Source: Epichloe hybrida (Eukaryota; Ascomycota; Sordariomycetes; Hypocreales; Clavicipitaceae). Taken from it: a stretch of DNA of 64,000 bases. The stretch spans positions 1,488,001-1,552,000 of the forward strand of contig JAFEKR010000010.1 in NCBI GenBank assembly GCA_019022495.1, given 5' to 3'. The translations under genes and the position numbers were made by a program. Below are positions 1 through 11,975 of this stretch, piece by piece. The number at the start of each line of letters is the position of its first letter. The first letter of the stretch is position 1. Below the pieces are notes generated by a model. It was given only the letters and a program-made list of their open reading frames with translations. It ran no database searches and was not told the origin of the DNA.

Positions 1-1325
1 TTAAATAGTTATCCTATATTATAGTATATAGTTAGCCTCCTTGCCCTTATATAAGACTTTACTTAAGGGCTACTTATTTTCTATAAGGGGAATATTTACC
101 TCCTTATTTACGCTTTCCTTATCTGCTTTATATAAGTTAATACTAACCTATAGGTAATAAGGCAGGAGAAAGGTATACTCTTAAATATAGTAGTCCTTAG
201 ATTTATATTATAAGTAGTATTTTTTCTAATAGCATTTAGCTAACTTTACTTCTAATACCTATTTAGCCTATTATATATTTATAGTAGGCTTTAGACTTTT
301 CTCCTTCTTAACTAGCCTATTTTATTTTCCTAATTAAGTCCTTACTATATATACCCTAGTTATTAGTATATTACCCTTATAGTTAGTCTAAGGTATAAGT
401 TTAGCTAGCTATAGTCTATATTAAAACTAGTACTTATTCTCTATAGTAAGGGCCTTAATATTAACTATAATCTTATAGTACTATATAATAGCTATATACT
501 ATATACTCTAGCTAATACCCTAGCTTATACTAATTTCTCTTAAATACTTATTAAGTGCTTATTAAAGCTTTACTAGCTTTATATTATCCCCCTAATAATC
601 CTCTCTTACTAATAAAAGCTTCTTTATAAAGTAAATAAAGAATATAGAAAATAGCTTCCCTAAGCCTTATTTTATCTAGTTAAGCTCTATAAAGGCTATC
701 TCCTATTTATATAAATTAAAGAATATAAACCTAAGGTACTCTAGAAATTTAGCTAGGTTAAAATTATAAATACTACCTTATTTAAAGAAAGTAGCTACCT
801 AGAACTAGACTTTAGAGAATAGGTTCTAGTAAATAAATATTTACTTATTCTTATTAGTTTTAATAAAGTCCTTATTTACCTATAGCTTATATTCTATTAG
901 GAACCTTTATATAGTAAATAAGGCCTTATTACTATTATATAAGTTATCTATAAGAATAGGTTTTTATTTTACCCTAGGTATAGTTAAGACTAGGTTAAAG
1001 GTAAGAGATAAAGTAAGGTTAACTATTAGGGTATTAGGCTAGGCTATAATAGGTAATTAAGTTAAAGGTCCTATAGTGTTTATAGCTATGTATTATTAAA
1101 GGCATATAAGCTTCGCTATTTACTTATTAAGCATAAGTTAAAGCGTTTTAAATTAGGCTTATTAAGCTACTAGTAGTACTATAGTATTAGATAGAGAAGT
1201 TATTATCCCTTAGCTAGGTTAGTCTTATAGTTAAAGCATGTCTATTATATTTATTAATATATCTATCAGTATTTCTATTATATCTTTTAGTAGTTATTAA
1301 AAAGAACTAAAGGAAGTCTTTTAAT
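1..1325 (-). mobile_element. Truncated Gypsy retrotransposon, leader and gag side, RIP-degraded
   Basis: The reverse complement of this stretch matches the leader and gag-side part of the better preserved Gypsy element at about 16799-18120. For example, the sequence near 20-180 is the mirror of that near 17940-18110. The window edge cuts the element, so its pol region and other LTR would lie to the left. No open frame survives; the sequence is strongly AT-rich and rich in TpA, as expected after RIP. Family assignment rests on the matching copy, which has Gypsy reverse transcriptase and integrase motifs. Confidence 0.8.
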
Positions 1326-1542
1326 TATTATAGACTAGCCCCTAGGTAACTATAATAGGGTATTAATATAGTATTAAGAGACTTAAGGAGAAAGAAAAAA
1401 GAATAAGAGGCTATCCCTAGTAGTGCCCCTTATACCCCTTAGGCTACTTATATAAGCCTCCTTTCCTTACCCTAACTGCTTCTGCCACTCCCCTCTTTAA
1501 CTACTATACGGACAATGCTTAGGCAAAGCCCAAGCCCTTACA
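1326..1542 (-). repeat. Gypsy LTR (217 bp), minus orientation
   Basis: This is the 5' LTR of the truncated minus-strand Gypsy copy. Its reverse complement aligns end to end with the LTRs at 16582-16798 and 23439-23655, all about 217 bp. It starts TGTAAGGGC in element orientation and ends near TATAATA, where an unmutated copy ends TAACA. It keeps more G and C than its surroundings, for example around 1480-1530. Confidence 0.85.
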
Positions 1543-3470
1543 GGAATATAATATAGTATAAAGAAAACTAAAAATAAACTACTAAAGTGTTTAGCCTAGA
1601 GATAACTATTTACTACTATATACTTAGTATTATTATTAAGGGTTTTCTAATAAAGTATATATTTATTAAGAACTTAGTAATAAAGATTAAAAAAGTAAAT
1701 AAAGTAAATATAATTTAGGTAACTATAAGATACCTCTAAGGTAAAGGCACTTAGTAAATTACCTTAATTCTTAGACTAGCTAAAGTTAAAGATACTAATA
1801 AAATATACTAAGATAAAATAATATTTAAAGTAAAGCTATTCTAAGCTAAACTATATAATAAAACCTTATAACCTAAGTAGTGCTATAATTACTTCTAAAT
1901 AAAATATATTACTAAGTTTTATAAGGTAATACTAAGGTATAGTAAGTATAAAGCTAGCTAGTATAAGGATAAAGAGGTATTATACCTTATAATAAATAAA
2001 TAGCTTAAGGAAAACTATATCCTATACTTTAGGCTATACCTAGCCTAGTTTAAAGTTTACTTAGTGCTAAAAGAGAAGTAAAATATAGTAAAGGTAAAAT
2101 ACCTAAAATAACCTTCTTACTTTACCTTTAACTCCCCTAGTAAGAATATAGTACTAGCTTAAGAGAGAGCTAGTATAGCTATAAAATCTATAGTAATAAT
2201 AGGAAAAAAACGAGATTACCTTATAAATATAAAATAAAGCGCTAAATAGCTAAGAGCTAGAAGTATTAGGTATTATATAAAATAACTTAAAGCTAGAATA
2301 AAACTAGTATAAGATAGCTAAGACTTACTACCCCCCCCCTTAATTAATATAGTAATATTATAAGTCCTTTTCTAAAATATAAATAAGAAAAATAGCCTAA
2401 TATATATTATACTTTATTACTAAACTAATATAGATATAATAGTAATCTAAGAGTAGGAATATATAAAATATTTATAGCCCTTTATACTAGGCATTACCTA
2501 GTTTTAACTTACATACTATAATAAGTATAATACTATATATATAAATAAGAAATATAATATAAGGTTATAGTTAGCCTAGGGAAGGCTTAATTAGTTACTA
2601 GTAAAAATATAAGAGATTAATATTTATTCCCTTTACTTAGAAAGCTATAGTAATAACTAAAACACCCCTATATAAGATATTAATATAAAGGCATTATATA
2701 ACTAAAGTATATTTATAGGAGACTTTAACTAAAAGCACTCTGTCTAGGATAAGCTAAATAAAATAACTAATAAAGTAAATAAACTACTAAAACTTATAAG
2801 CTAGTAAAGGCTTAAACTAGTAATACCCTAAGGGGAACTTACTAGATAATAGGAGAACTTACTAGATAATATAAGGATAATAAGGATAGTACTATAGACT
2901 TAGTGTAGGTAACCCTAGATATCTAAGTTTACTATAAAGACATAAAAGACCTTATTAAATCTAACTATATCCCGTAGCTAATTAGCATCTTCACTAACCT
3001 ATAGGATAGTACCTTATAGACCCTTAAGCATATATAAAATACAATAGATAAACTATATATAAAGGCAAAAGTAGTAATATATTTTTAACCTAAAAATGCC
3101 CTAAACTTATAAGATAAAGAAGGGATAAATATATATATTACTTAGCTTATTATAAACATATAATAAATAGTAAATAAGGTAGCCTTATAAAAGCCCTAGG
3201 GGCTCCCTAGCTTAGAGGTATAGTAGTTAAGAATAGCTAAAGAGGTAGTTACTAAAGCTAGGTAAGTAAAGAGATAATAAAGATAATAAAGAATAAAAGC
3301 AAACTAATAAGTTTACACTAAGGTAAATAAGAATTAGGAATAAGTTATTAGGATAAAAAGAAAAAATATATAGAGGAAAACCCTATAAAAAGCTAATATA
3401 TAAAGAAAGGATAAGGGAGTATAAAGCCTTAAGAGATAGGCCTAGCTCTAAAGCTAGGCCCCCCTAGAAC
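1543..3470 (+). mobile_element. Tad1-like LINE (non-LTR) retrotransposon, 5' part: ORF1 and endonuclease, degraded
   Basis: Conceptual translation, ignoring stops, gives a basic ORF1-like region at roughly 1650-2340 and an endonuclease/exonuclease/phosphatase-type region at about 2350-3000. Visible motifs are IIVI-stop-E near 2430-2450 (expected IIVIQE) and GDFN-stop-KHSV-stop-D near 2718-2750 (expected GDFNxKHSxWD). The stops lie where Gln or Trp codons belong, fitting RIP. The LINE continues after the hAT insertion at 3471-4824 and carries reverse transcriptase motifs there. Assignment to the Tad1 clade is by general resemblance; a protein search would be needed to place it. Confidence 0.7.
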
Positions 3471-4824
3471 TAGAGCTTTGCATGTAGTGTAGTAAATGTA
3501 GTATTTTGGCTTTCGTTGTAATATGTAGTGTAGTAGATTTTAGTGTGGTGTAGTATTAGTAGAAAAAAAAGTGGGGTATTATATAGTTTTATAATATTCC
3601 TTAGATTTTTCTTAATTAAGTTAATATTAGCTGTTTTTTTATTATAATTTAGTTATTTAGTTATAAATTCTTAAAGTTTAAGATTATTTAGATTATTAAG
3701 CTAATTATAGGTATATAGAAGCTAAATAAGGTATATTTTAGTTTATAATTATAACCTATTTTTTTCCCTTAATTATAGAGGTTACTTTATCTTAATATCT
3801 TTTTCTTTAGATTTACTATTTATTTTAGTATGCTTTTTTTGCTTAAAATATAGGAATTACCCTAAAGAAATTATTTTTTATTATATATAAATAAGACTAA
3901 AACTCTAATAATATTATATATATATATATATAACTATCTTATTAATAAGAGAATAATAAAATTAAACTAATAAAGAAGTTTCTAGTAATATAGCTATTTT
4001 ATTAGAGTTATAAATAATTATATTAACTTTAAGGGTTTTTTTAGTAAAAGAAATAGTAAAAGTACTAAGTAAAGTTACTTAAAAAGAACTTAACTATTTA
4101 ATTATAGATTTAATAAATATATATAATGAATTTTCCTTAGTATTAAAGTTATTTAAAAATAAGCTTTAAAAGTAAGTTAAATAATATAGATTATCTTTAG
4201 TTTTCTTACTTAGTAATATAATTTTTTCTAAAAACAGGTCTAAAAGTGGGTCTAAAAGTGAGTCCTTATACCTATAGGTAACTTCTTTATAGCTTTCTTA
4301 CTTAAATACATGATTTTTACTTAAAAAGAGAAATTTATATAAAAGTAGGTCTAAAAGTGGGTCCTTATACCTATAGGTAACTTCTTTATAGCTTTCTTAC
4401 TTAAACATAAGATTTTTACTTAAACAAAGGAATTTTTATAAAAGTAAGTCTATAAATAGGTCTTTATAACTATAAGTAACTTCTCTATAGCTTTCTTACT
4501 TAAATATATAATTTTTACTTAAAAGAGAGGGATTTTTATAAAAGTGAGTTTATAAGTAAGTTATTATAGCTATAACTTACTTCTTTATAGCTTTCTTACT
4601 TATATATATGATTTTTACTTAAAGGAAATACTTATTAATACTAATAGCTAATAAATTTATAAGCTATTATAAGCTATTATAAGCTATTATAATTTATTTA
4701 TTTTCTTAATACTACAAATACTACAAAATACTATAAATACTACATGTAGTAAAAAAATTTCCTTATAGTGTAGTATGTAGTGTAGTGTAGTATGTAATGT
4801 AGTGTAGTGTAGTACAAAGCTCTG
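3471..4824. mobile_element. Non-autonomous hAT element (hAT-1), 1354 bp, in the LINE
   Basis: The termini are TAGAGCTTTG on the left and CAAAGCTCTG on the right, that is 10-bp inverted repeats of CAGAGCTTTG type with one C-to-T change. It is flanked by a perfect 8-bp direct duplication, CCTAGAAC, at 3463-3470 and 4825-4832. Eight-bp duplications and CAGAG-like ends are typical of hAT transposons. Both subterminal regions are dense in GTAGTGTAG-type repeats, the kind of site hAT transposases bind. No transposase frame is visible inside; instead there is a four-copy tandem array of about 99 bp. The right end closely resembles that of the element ending at 10474. Confidence 0.85.
4240..4638. repeat. 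Four tandem copies of a ~99-bp unit inside hAT-1
   Basis: The phrase AGCTTTCTTAC recurs at 4291, 4390, 4489 and 4589, giving periods of 99, 99 and 100 bp. Each unit also contains an AAAAGT(G/A)(G/A)GTCTA start and a GATTTTTACTTAAA end. The copies differ mostly by transitions, consistent with RIP after the array formed. Confidence 0.9.
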
Positions 4825-5696
4825 CCTAGAACTACTTAGGTTACTAAAGCTAGAGAGAACTAAAAATAACCTAAACCTAGCTACTATATATAAGAATAAA
4901 GTAAGTATGCTAGCATAAAGATTCTTCCCTAAGCCTATAGTAAATCTCTCCTATATTCTAGATCTTACTTTCCTAGAGCTAAATAATACGCTATTTCTAG
5001 ATAAAGAATAATTTAAAGTAAAGAACTTATTAGATATCTTATTAAATATAGCTAGCTAGAAGGTAATAGGTAATAATAAACTCCTAGTAAGCCTTATTAA
5101 AGCTAGTAAAAGAGGCTATAGCCTAACTCTTAAATACTATTCTTAAAGTAAGATACTTCCTAGCCTAATTCTAGACTACTAGAGTAATAGTAATTAGAAA
5201 CTAGGTAAGATAATAAAAGAGATAAAGAGAGCTAATATATAGAGACTTATCTCCTTACTAAATATTATTAGGAAAATTATAGAAGTAGTAATTATAAAAT
5301 AACTTATAGCCTTTACTAAGGCAAAAGGACTTTTTCTAGAACTATAGATAGGAAATAGGATAAATAGGTTAACAAAGATAGTAATTAGGGTCTTAGTAAA
5401 ATACATAAGAGAGGCCTAGGGTAAAGGTAAAATTGCCTTACTAGCCTAAATAGATATTTTATTTACCTTTAATAAAGTTAGCTACCTATACCTAATTACT
5501 TTGCTAATCTAAATAGAAATCCTATACTAGCTAATAGCTATAATATAAAGCTTCCTAGTAAATAAAATAAGCTAGCTTAGCTTTAATAGTAAACTCTTTA
5601 AACCCTTTAGGATTAAAGCTAGTACCTTATAAGGATTACCCCTCTTACTAATTCTCTTCTTCCTTTACTTAGTAAAACTTTATATATACCTCTAAG
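4825..5696 (+). mobile_element. Tad1-like LINE, continuation: reverse transcriptase part, degraded
   Basis: This continues the LINE of 1543-3470 after the hAT-1 insertion. Translation ignoring stops shows LISLLNIIRKIIE near 5240-5280 and GNRINRLTKI near 5350-5380. These resemble the reverse transcriptase stretches RPIxLLNxxGKxxE and GxRxxRST found in Tad/jockey-type LINEs. A GLP-like RT motif appears near 5632. The sequence then stops at the left end of the next hAT element, so the C-terminal RT and RNase H parts are missing. Many in-frame stops; no function is expected. Confidence 0.65.
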
Positions 5697-6814
5697 CAGA
5701 GTATTGTTTGTAGTGTAGTTAGTGTAGTTTTTAGGAAAAACTTGTATTTATAGTGTAGTTTTTTTTTTCTTGTAGTTAATATATTATAGTTTTTTTTTAT
5801 AGTTAGTGTATTATAGTTTTTTTTTTTTTTTATAGTGTAGTGTATTATAGCTTTTTTTTGCTTATAGTGTAGTGTAGTTAGTGTAGTTACTAATTACACT
5901 AACTACAAAAACTACAATGTAGTGTTAGTAAAAGAAAGTAGGCCTTTTTATTATATAATGTTATTATAAGGATTAAAAGAAAGCTAGTTATATAGAAGCT
6001 TTTATTATTACCTATTTTACTTAATTAGTTATAGAATTTATAATATTTACCTTTTTTTAATTTATACTTTTTTTTTGTACTTTTTTTAAATTTATTACTT
6101 AAAGATTAATACTTTATTAACAAAGAAGTCCTAAAATATTAGTGATAAAAGAAGGATATTTATATAATATTAGTAATATATTTTAAAAAAAGGCTTCATT
6201 TATTATAATAGCTTTTAGGTATATAACTTATTATATAATATTATATACTATTTTTAAATATAGTATTTAATTATAATAAATTTATAGCTTCTTTTATATT
6301 AGGTAATATAAGATATATATAATATAATTAGTATAATATTATTATAAGAGATTTACTATACTTAAAACTAATACTTTTTATATAGAAAATACTTTTTTAT
6401 AAATAAAAATCAATTATTTCTTAGTAAAATTTATAGAAAAAGCTATGAATTAGCTACATTTATATAATTTTAAAGCTATAGGTATACTATTTTAATTTTA
6501 TGGAGTAAATATAAAAAAGTGGGTCTAAAAGTAAGTCTCTAATGGTTTGATTAGTCTTATTAAACTGTTTAGTTAATTGCGTTATTTGTGACTCACTTGC
6601 TTAGCTAAGTAAAAAAAATTTTAAGGAGGGGTATTCCCTTACTTTCTCTTTTCTTTCTTTCTTTTCTCTTTTCTTTTTACCTTAGTAAATCTAAAAAAAA
6701 CATTTAGAAAAACCTTTATATAGTTAAGCGAGTTACATTACTATTACTTGTGTTTACTCTTGTTTTTATAATCTTTTTACTTTTTAAATAAGTTACAAAA
6801 CCCCTAAAAAAAAC

Positions 6815-6890
6815 AAAAATCAGGAAAAATTAGGAAAAATCAGAAAAATCAAAAACAAATCGGAAAAATCGGAAAAATCAGAAAAAATAT
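6815..6890 (+). repeat. Short tandem GGAAAAATC-type repeats before the hAT transposase
   Basis: GGAAAAATC-like units of about 8-11 bp recur through this stretch. In the transposase frame the downstream units would encode repeats of Ser-Glu-Lys, so this may be a low-complexity N-terminal part of the transposase rather than a regulatory array. Confidence 0.6.
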
Positions 6891-6892
6891 CG

Positions 6893-9860
6893 GAATTTAA
6901 TCCAGACTCTTCCTCTTGCATCTTAGATAATAATTCTAAGTCTTCTAGCTAAGTTAAAGCTAGAAGACTTCTAGGATTATACGAAAAAGCCCCTGAAAAT
7001 CAACCTAGCTATTATTTTATTTCAAAAGCATATATTTTCACTTCTAATTTATTTGATTTTTAGTTATCTAAAATTAAATATAATAAAGAGAGGGAAGTTA
7101 TATACTTTTGTACGCAAGATAGCTACTCTTATAGCTTTAAATGTAAAGCTAAGCGATTTTAAGCTTCTAATGGTGTTAGCCACTATAAAGCTAAATATCC
7201 TGAGGTTATTACTTCTAAATTAAAGAAAAAAAACCTTTTAAGGTTACTTATAAGTAAATAATTCTATGTATTTACTATTATTTCCTTTTACTAACTATTC
7301 TTAGTACCTAAAATCCAATAAGATTCACCACCTAATACACAAGCCTCTTTAACCTCTTATTTTTCTATAAAAAGGCCTTAAAATAATACGATTATTGAGG
7401 AATTTTCATCTAAAAAGGCTATTACTCTAGTTATTAAATTTATACTAGAGAATAATATCTCTTTTACTATTATAAATAGTAAATCCTTTAAGGAATTACT
7501 AGAATATTATTCTAGGTAAGTATTCCTTTAATTTTATTTAGAAATAAAAGCTAATCTTAGTATTAGAAATAATAATCTAGCTTCCTTACTAAGCTATTAA
7601 ACAATTATACATAGAATTAATTCTATATATAATTCCTCTAAGCATTAGATTATTTAGCAAATCTAACATCAGTTACAATATCAAGGTCTTATATCTATTT
7701 AATTAAATATTTAGATATCTATAAATTCTAAGTCTTACTTAGGAGTTATAGCAAGTTAGATTAGCCTTACTTTTAAGCTTAAATATAAGCTTATAGGTAA
7801 GATTCCCTTTTCTAATTCTTTTTATTCTTATTTATTAATATTATAACTTATAGGCTTTAAATATCTATCGAATTCTCATACTAGGGCTTATATTCATTAA
7901 TGCTTTAATAATCTTATTAGAGATTATAGTTTAGACCCTAAGTATATCCTTAGGTAAGTTATTAGTCTTATACTAATAGATTTTATTAGGAATCAAAATA
8001 GTAGCTAACTTTTTATAGTTTTACTAGGGATAATAGCTCTAATAATAATACTTTTTTAACTTCTTATATTAATAAGAATTATAATAGTATTATTCATAAG
8101 CCATATAATATCTGATGTATTGCACATGTTTTTAACATTATTGCAAAGGATATTATTACTAAATTCATAAAATTAACCTCTTTAAAGGAAGATCTAGAAT
8201 CCTATAGAAATAGTGAATATCTTTACTATTCTACTAAGGATATCTCTTCTATTAGAGAGAGGCAAGATTTTAAGCAATTTAAATCCTTAGCAAATAGTAA
8301 GTAATTTATTATAATTATTATAATTACTTTTACTAATATCTCTATAGGCTTACTAGGCAAAGTTAAAAGACTTGCTATTATTATTAAGAATAACCAAGGA
8401 TTATATAAACTTTAGCTAAAATCTCTACAAAAGGCAAAAAGAGAAGGCTATATTGCTAAGAATTGCAATATTATAAGAATTCCTTTAGGTAAGTTATTCT
8501 TATTATATTATTTACTATATTAGACTTAATACTAATCCCTTTATATTTATAGCTAATAAAACAAGGTAGAATTCAACCTATAAGATAATTAATACTTCCT
8601 TAGAGCTAAAGGAAGCTATTATTCTTCTTAATAGAGAGTCTAATATAGCTGCTTTAAAAGATACTATACTAACTGCTTAAGAATAAGCAGATTTAGTAAC
8701 TTTAAGTAGTATATTAGAGGTCTTCTATAAACCTACTATTATACTTTAAAGCCAGAAGTATAATACTCTAGGTTTAGTCCCACTTTTTATTATTAGGATA
8801 TATAAATATCTTACTAATATAAAAGAGGACTAAGAGGCCTATATTCATTAGGTATTTGCTCTTTAGTTCCCTTTTCCCCTTTATTTATTATATATTAACT
8901 AATTTGGTATTATAGAAGGTTTATAACCCTCGAGGCAAGATCTTTATAGCCTCTATAAATAAAGGCTTAGATAAACTTAGTAATTATTTTCCATAAGACA
9001 TGGATAATAATTATAACTTTTATAAGCCTTATTTATATGCTATGCTACTAGATCCTAGGCTTAATCTTGTTACTATACAAGATAAGCTTAACTTACAAGC
9101 AAGGACTAGAATAAGGCTATTAGAAGACTTACAAAAAGAATATAATTTGTAAGTATTATTATTATTATTATTATTACTATTATTACTAATAGATTTACTA
9201 GGATTTTACCTACCTACAAAGAGAATTAGGCTAATCAAAGCCTAGGCTCTGAAAATTCAGAGTTAGAAAATACCCAATTTCAAGTGGAAATTGGAGGGCC
9301 TAGTTAGCCTAGGACTTTTAATAATCTAAGGCCTAAACTAGCTTCTAAGCTATATAAAGGTTTATTTATGAACGAGAGAGATAAATCAATTTAAAAAACT
9401 AGAAAAAACGAAATCTCTACTAAGCTAGAAGCTAAAGAAGATAAGGTAAGCTAAAGCTAGAGTTCCTTAATATTATATTAATTTACTAATCTTATTATAG
9501 GAGGATATCTTTAAATAGTGGGAAGATAACCTAAAATCTTTCCCTATTTTAAGTAAAATTGCTAGAAAGTATCTAGCTATTCCTGCTACTTCTAGTGCTA
9601 TTAAAAGTACTTTTAATACTAGGGGGAATATTATTACAAAAAGAAGAACTTCCTTAAAGCATTTTACTATTAAGGAATTAATTCTTTTAAAGAATTGGCA
9701 AAAAGAGAATAATATTATGATTAAGCAATATTCAGAGCTTTATAATTACTATAGCTCTTTATTAGAGGACTCTAAAGATTTCTCTCAGGAAATCTCTAAA
9801 GATTCTTCTAAAGATTCTTCTAATGAATCTTTAGAAGATATTTATTCTAATTTAGAATAA
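6893..9860 (+). pseudogene. hAT-family transposase (Restless-like), inactivated mainly by RIP-type stops
   Basis: The reading frame can be followed in blocks. A BED-type region near 7085-7200 has YFCTQDS and later SHYKAKYPEV. LENNISFTIINSKSF is near 7440-7490. IAHVFNIIAKDIITKFIK is near 8118-8170. A TR-stop-NSTYKII motif near 8552-8580 corresponds to the hAT TRWNSTY signature. The C-terminal dimerisation domain at about 9530-9700 reads FPILSKIARKYLAIPATSSA followed closely by FNTRGNIITKRRTSL. Most stops lie at expected CAA, CAG or TGG codons. GTAAGT-type donors at 7516 and 9149 suggest the ancestral gene had introns. The conserved C-terminal block is nearly stop-free, so the copy is young compared with its neighbours. 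Restless of Tolypocladium is the familiar fungal relative. Confidence 0.85.
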
Positions 9861-9977
9861 GTGTATAATAGGGGTTTTTTCCTGGTTTAGTCTAGTTTCC
9901 CCCTAATATACTTTTTTAACATTATTACTTTTTTTAACATTATTACTATTATTACTATTATTTTTAAAAACATAAAA

Positions 9978-10355
9978 AAGAAAAGTATTTTATTTTATTA
10001 ATATTTTTAAAAACCTTAAAATACTAAGTTATTAAAAACTATAGCTTTTTCTATAGTAATTTCCTTATACTTACTTATATTTATATTTAAGTTATTTATT
10101 AACTATTTAATTTTCATTAAACTTTAACACTAATATTATTATTATTTTTTTAAATATTTTTTTAAAAAAAGAAAAGTATTTTATTTTATTAATATTTTAA
10201 AAACTTTAAAATACTAAGTAATTATAAATTATAGCTTTTTCTATAGTAATATCTTTATACTTAATTATATTTATCTTTAAGTTATTTATTTACTATTTAA
10301 TTTTAGTTAAACTTTAACACTTATAACACTATAAGCTATTATAAGCTATTATAAG
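9978..10355. repeat. Two tandem copies of a ~190-bp unit at the 3' side of hAT-2
   Basis: GAAAAGTATTTTATTTTATTA begins at 9980 and again at 10171, and the following 170 bases match up to the phrase AAACTTTAACACT, giving a period of about 191 bp. A third, diverged copy is in hAT-3 at about 13680-13850. The repeat therefore belongs to the hAT family, not to this insertion site. Confidence 0.8.
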
Positions 10356-10474
10356 CTATAATATTACTAAATATAAGAAAATACTACAAATACTACAAAA
10401 TACTACAAATACTACATATAGTAAAAAAATCTCCTTATAGTGTAGTATGTAGTGTAGTGTAGTACAAAGCTCTG

Positions 10475-11975
10475 CTTATAGCTTAGATTCTTATTAAGAA
10501 AGTAACTTATAAATATAAGAACCTATACTTATAAACCTTATTTACTATCTTTAATAATAACTTTAGAGAATAAAACTAAGAGATATTTAAAGTAATAAAT
10601 CCTAGAGCTATAAAGATTCTTTAGGATTTCCTTTTCTTTAGTAATATTTATATAGACTTATAAAGTTACTAAAGGATTATAGTATTACTTAAAGATATTA
10701 TTAACTATAATAGATTTTATAATTAAAATAAAGAAAAGATATAGGAAGTTAAAAGGAAGTATTTTACTTTTAAGAAGTAAACTAAAGACTAAGACTTTTA
10801 TAAAGACTTTCTCCTTATTAATATCTTTTTTCTTAAAGATTAACTAAAGTAATAAATCAATCTAAGGTATTCCTAATCCCCTTAACTATTATAATCTCTC
10901 CTATTTTATTCCTAGACTTTATTATACTAATCCCTAAGTATACTAATTATATAGTAAAGGCATAATAATAAAGGAAATTCTCCTATTATAAGCCCTTAAC
11001 TATAGGCTTAAACCCCTTTTATTTTCTCTCCTATAACTAAGTATTATAATTCCCTTTTAAAGTAAAGGACTATAGTACTTCCTTAATAAGAATTAACTAT
11101 TCTTATTCCCCCTTAAGAGATAAGTTAATCTTTATTAAAGTAATTACTTAATCTTAATAAGTTCTATAATAATAAGAGTATTAAGTATAGTACTAAGGAG
11201 TATAATATTCTTAATATAAAGCTCTTAACTTATTAAAGGAAGTGTAAGATACTAGGTATTATATAAGAATAATTAGGCTATAGTTTTAAGTTTATACTAA
11301 AAGGCAAACCTCTTTAGTACTTTCTAGAGAACCTTTTAGGCTAAGGAGACTCTTAAGACTTCCTAAGTCTTATTAGTAAGATTAGATAGAAGTTCAAGAT
11401 AAATAAATATATATTAGAAAAACTATCTATTATAGGGAAGATTATAATTACTTACTATTATTTAAGAGAACCCTAATAAGTTAAAGATTAAGTGCTTTAA
11501 AGACCTTATAATAAAGCTCTTAAGTCTCTAAAGAGTAAACCCTTATAAATCCTAGTTAAAACTAGACCTTTATAGTTAGATTTTAAATACTTATTAAGGA
11601 ATCCTAGAATATAAGGCCTATATTATTAATTCTTCTATTAATCTCTAATGCTTTTATAAATAAATAAGGAGATCAATTAGTAAATCTAAAGCTTTAATTC
11701 ATTAGTAATAGTTCCTTATAAAAGCTAATACTAGGGAACACTTTTAGACTAACTATAAATATAATAGTAAGGGTAAGGAAGCTTAATATAGTTAATTTAT
11801 ATTAAAAAAAGTAAGCCTCCTTACCTAAAAAAGTATTATATATATAGTAAAGAAAGTTATTAGTTAACTAAGCACTCTAATAAAGACTAGAAGAAAGTGT
11901 TTTAATACTTTAAGAATTACTCTTATATAGATTTAATAGCTTCTTTATATAATATATTCCTTACTTGGTATAAAG
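10475..11975 (+). mobile_element. Retrotransposon Gag fragment with CCHC-type zinc knuckle, degraded
   Basis: Translation ignoring stops gives a long hydrophilic region ending near 11840-11960 in KKYYIYSKESY-stop-LTKHS. If the three TAT codons are read as former TGT, this is a zinc knuckle of the form KKCYICxKExCxxTKHS, common in Gag of fungal LTR elements. That G-to-A change is the RIP product seen on the opposite strand. No reverse transcriptase follows and no matching LTR pair was found, so this is a fragment. Copia-type origin is my best guess. Confidence 0.5.

Larger units (their letters stand above)
5697..10474 (+). mobile_element. hAT element (hAT-2) carrying a transposase remnant, 4778 bp
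   Basis: The left end is CAGAGTATTG followed by GTAGTGTAG-type repeats. The right end is CAAAGCTCTG preceded by the same kind of repeats. The left end matches hAT-3 (12998) over about 335 bp, whereas the right end matches hAT-1 (4824), so the two termini belong to different end types. The 8-bp flanks differ (CCTCTAAG on the left, CTTATAGC on the right), and the left neighbour is a LINE while the right is a Gag fragment. The element may therefore be a composite or rearranged copy. It contains a transposase remnant (separate entry) and is visibly less degraded than the retroelements around it. Confidence 0.75.

Noticed and set aside
4291..4599. CRISPR-like array (regular 99-bp spacing)
   Set aside because: The whole 99-bp unit repeats with no variable spacers, it sits inside a hAT transposon, and the genome is eukaryotic.
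5194..5406. 70-codon AT-rich hydrophobic frame on the minus strand
   Set aside because: It lies antisense to LINE reverse transcriptase sequence in a region of about 70 percent AT, where hydrophobic frames arise by chance.
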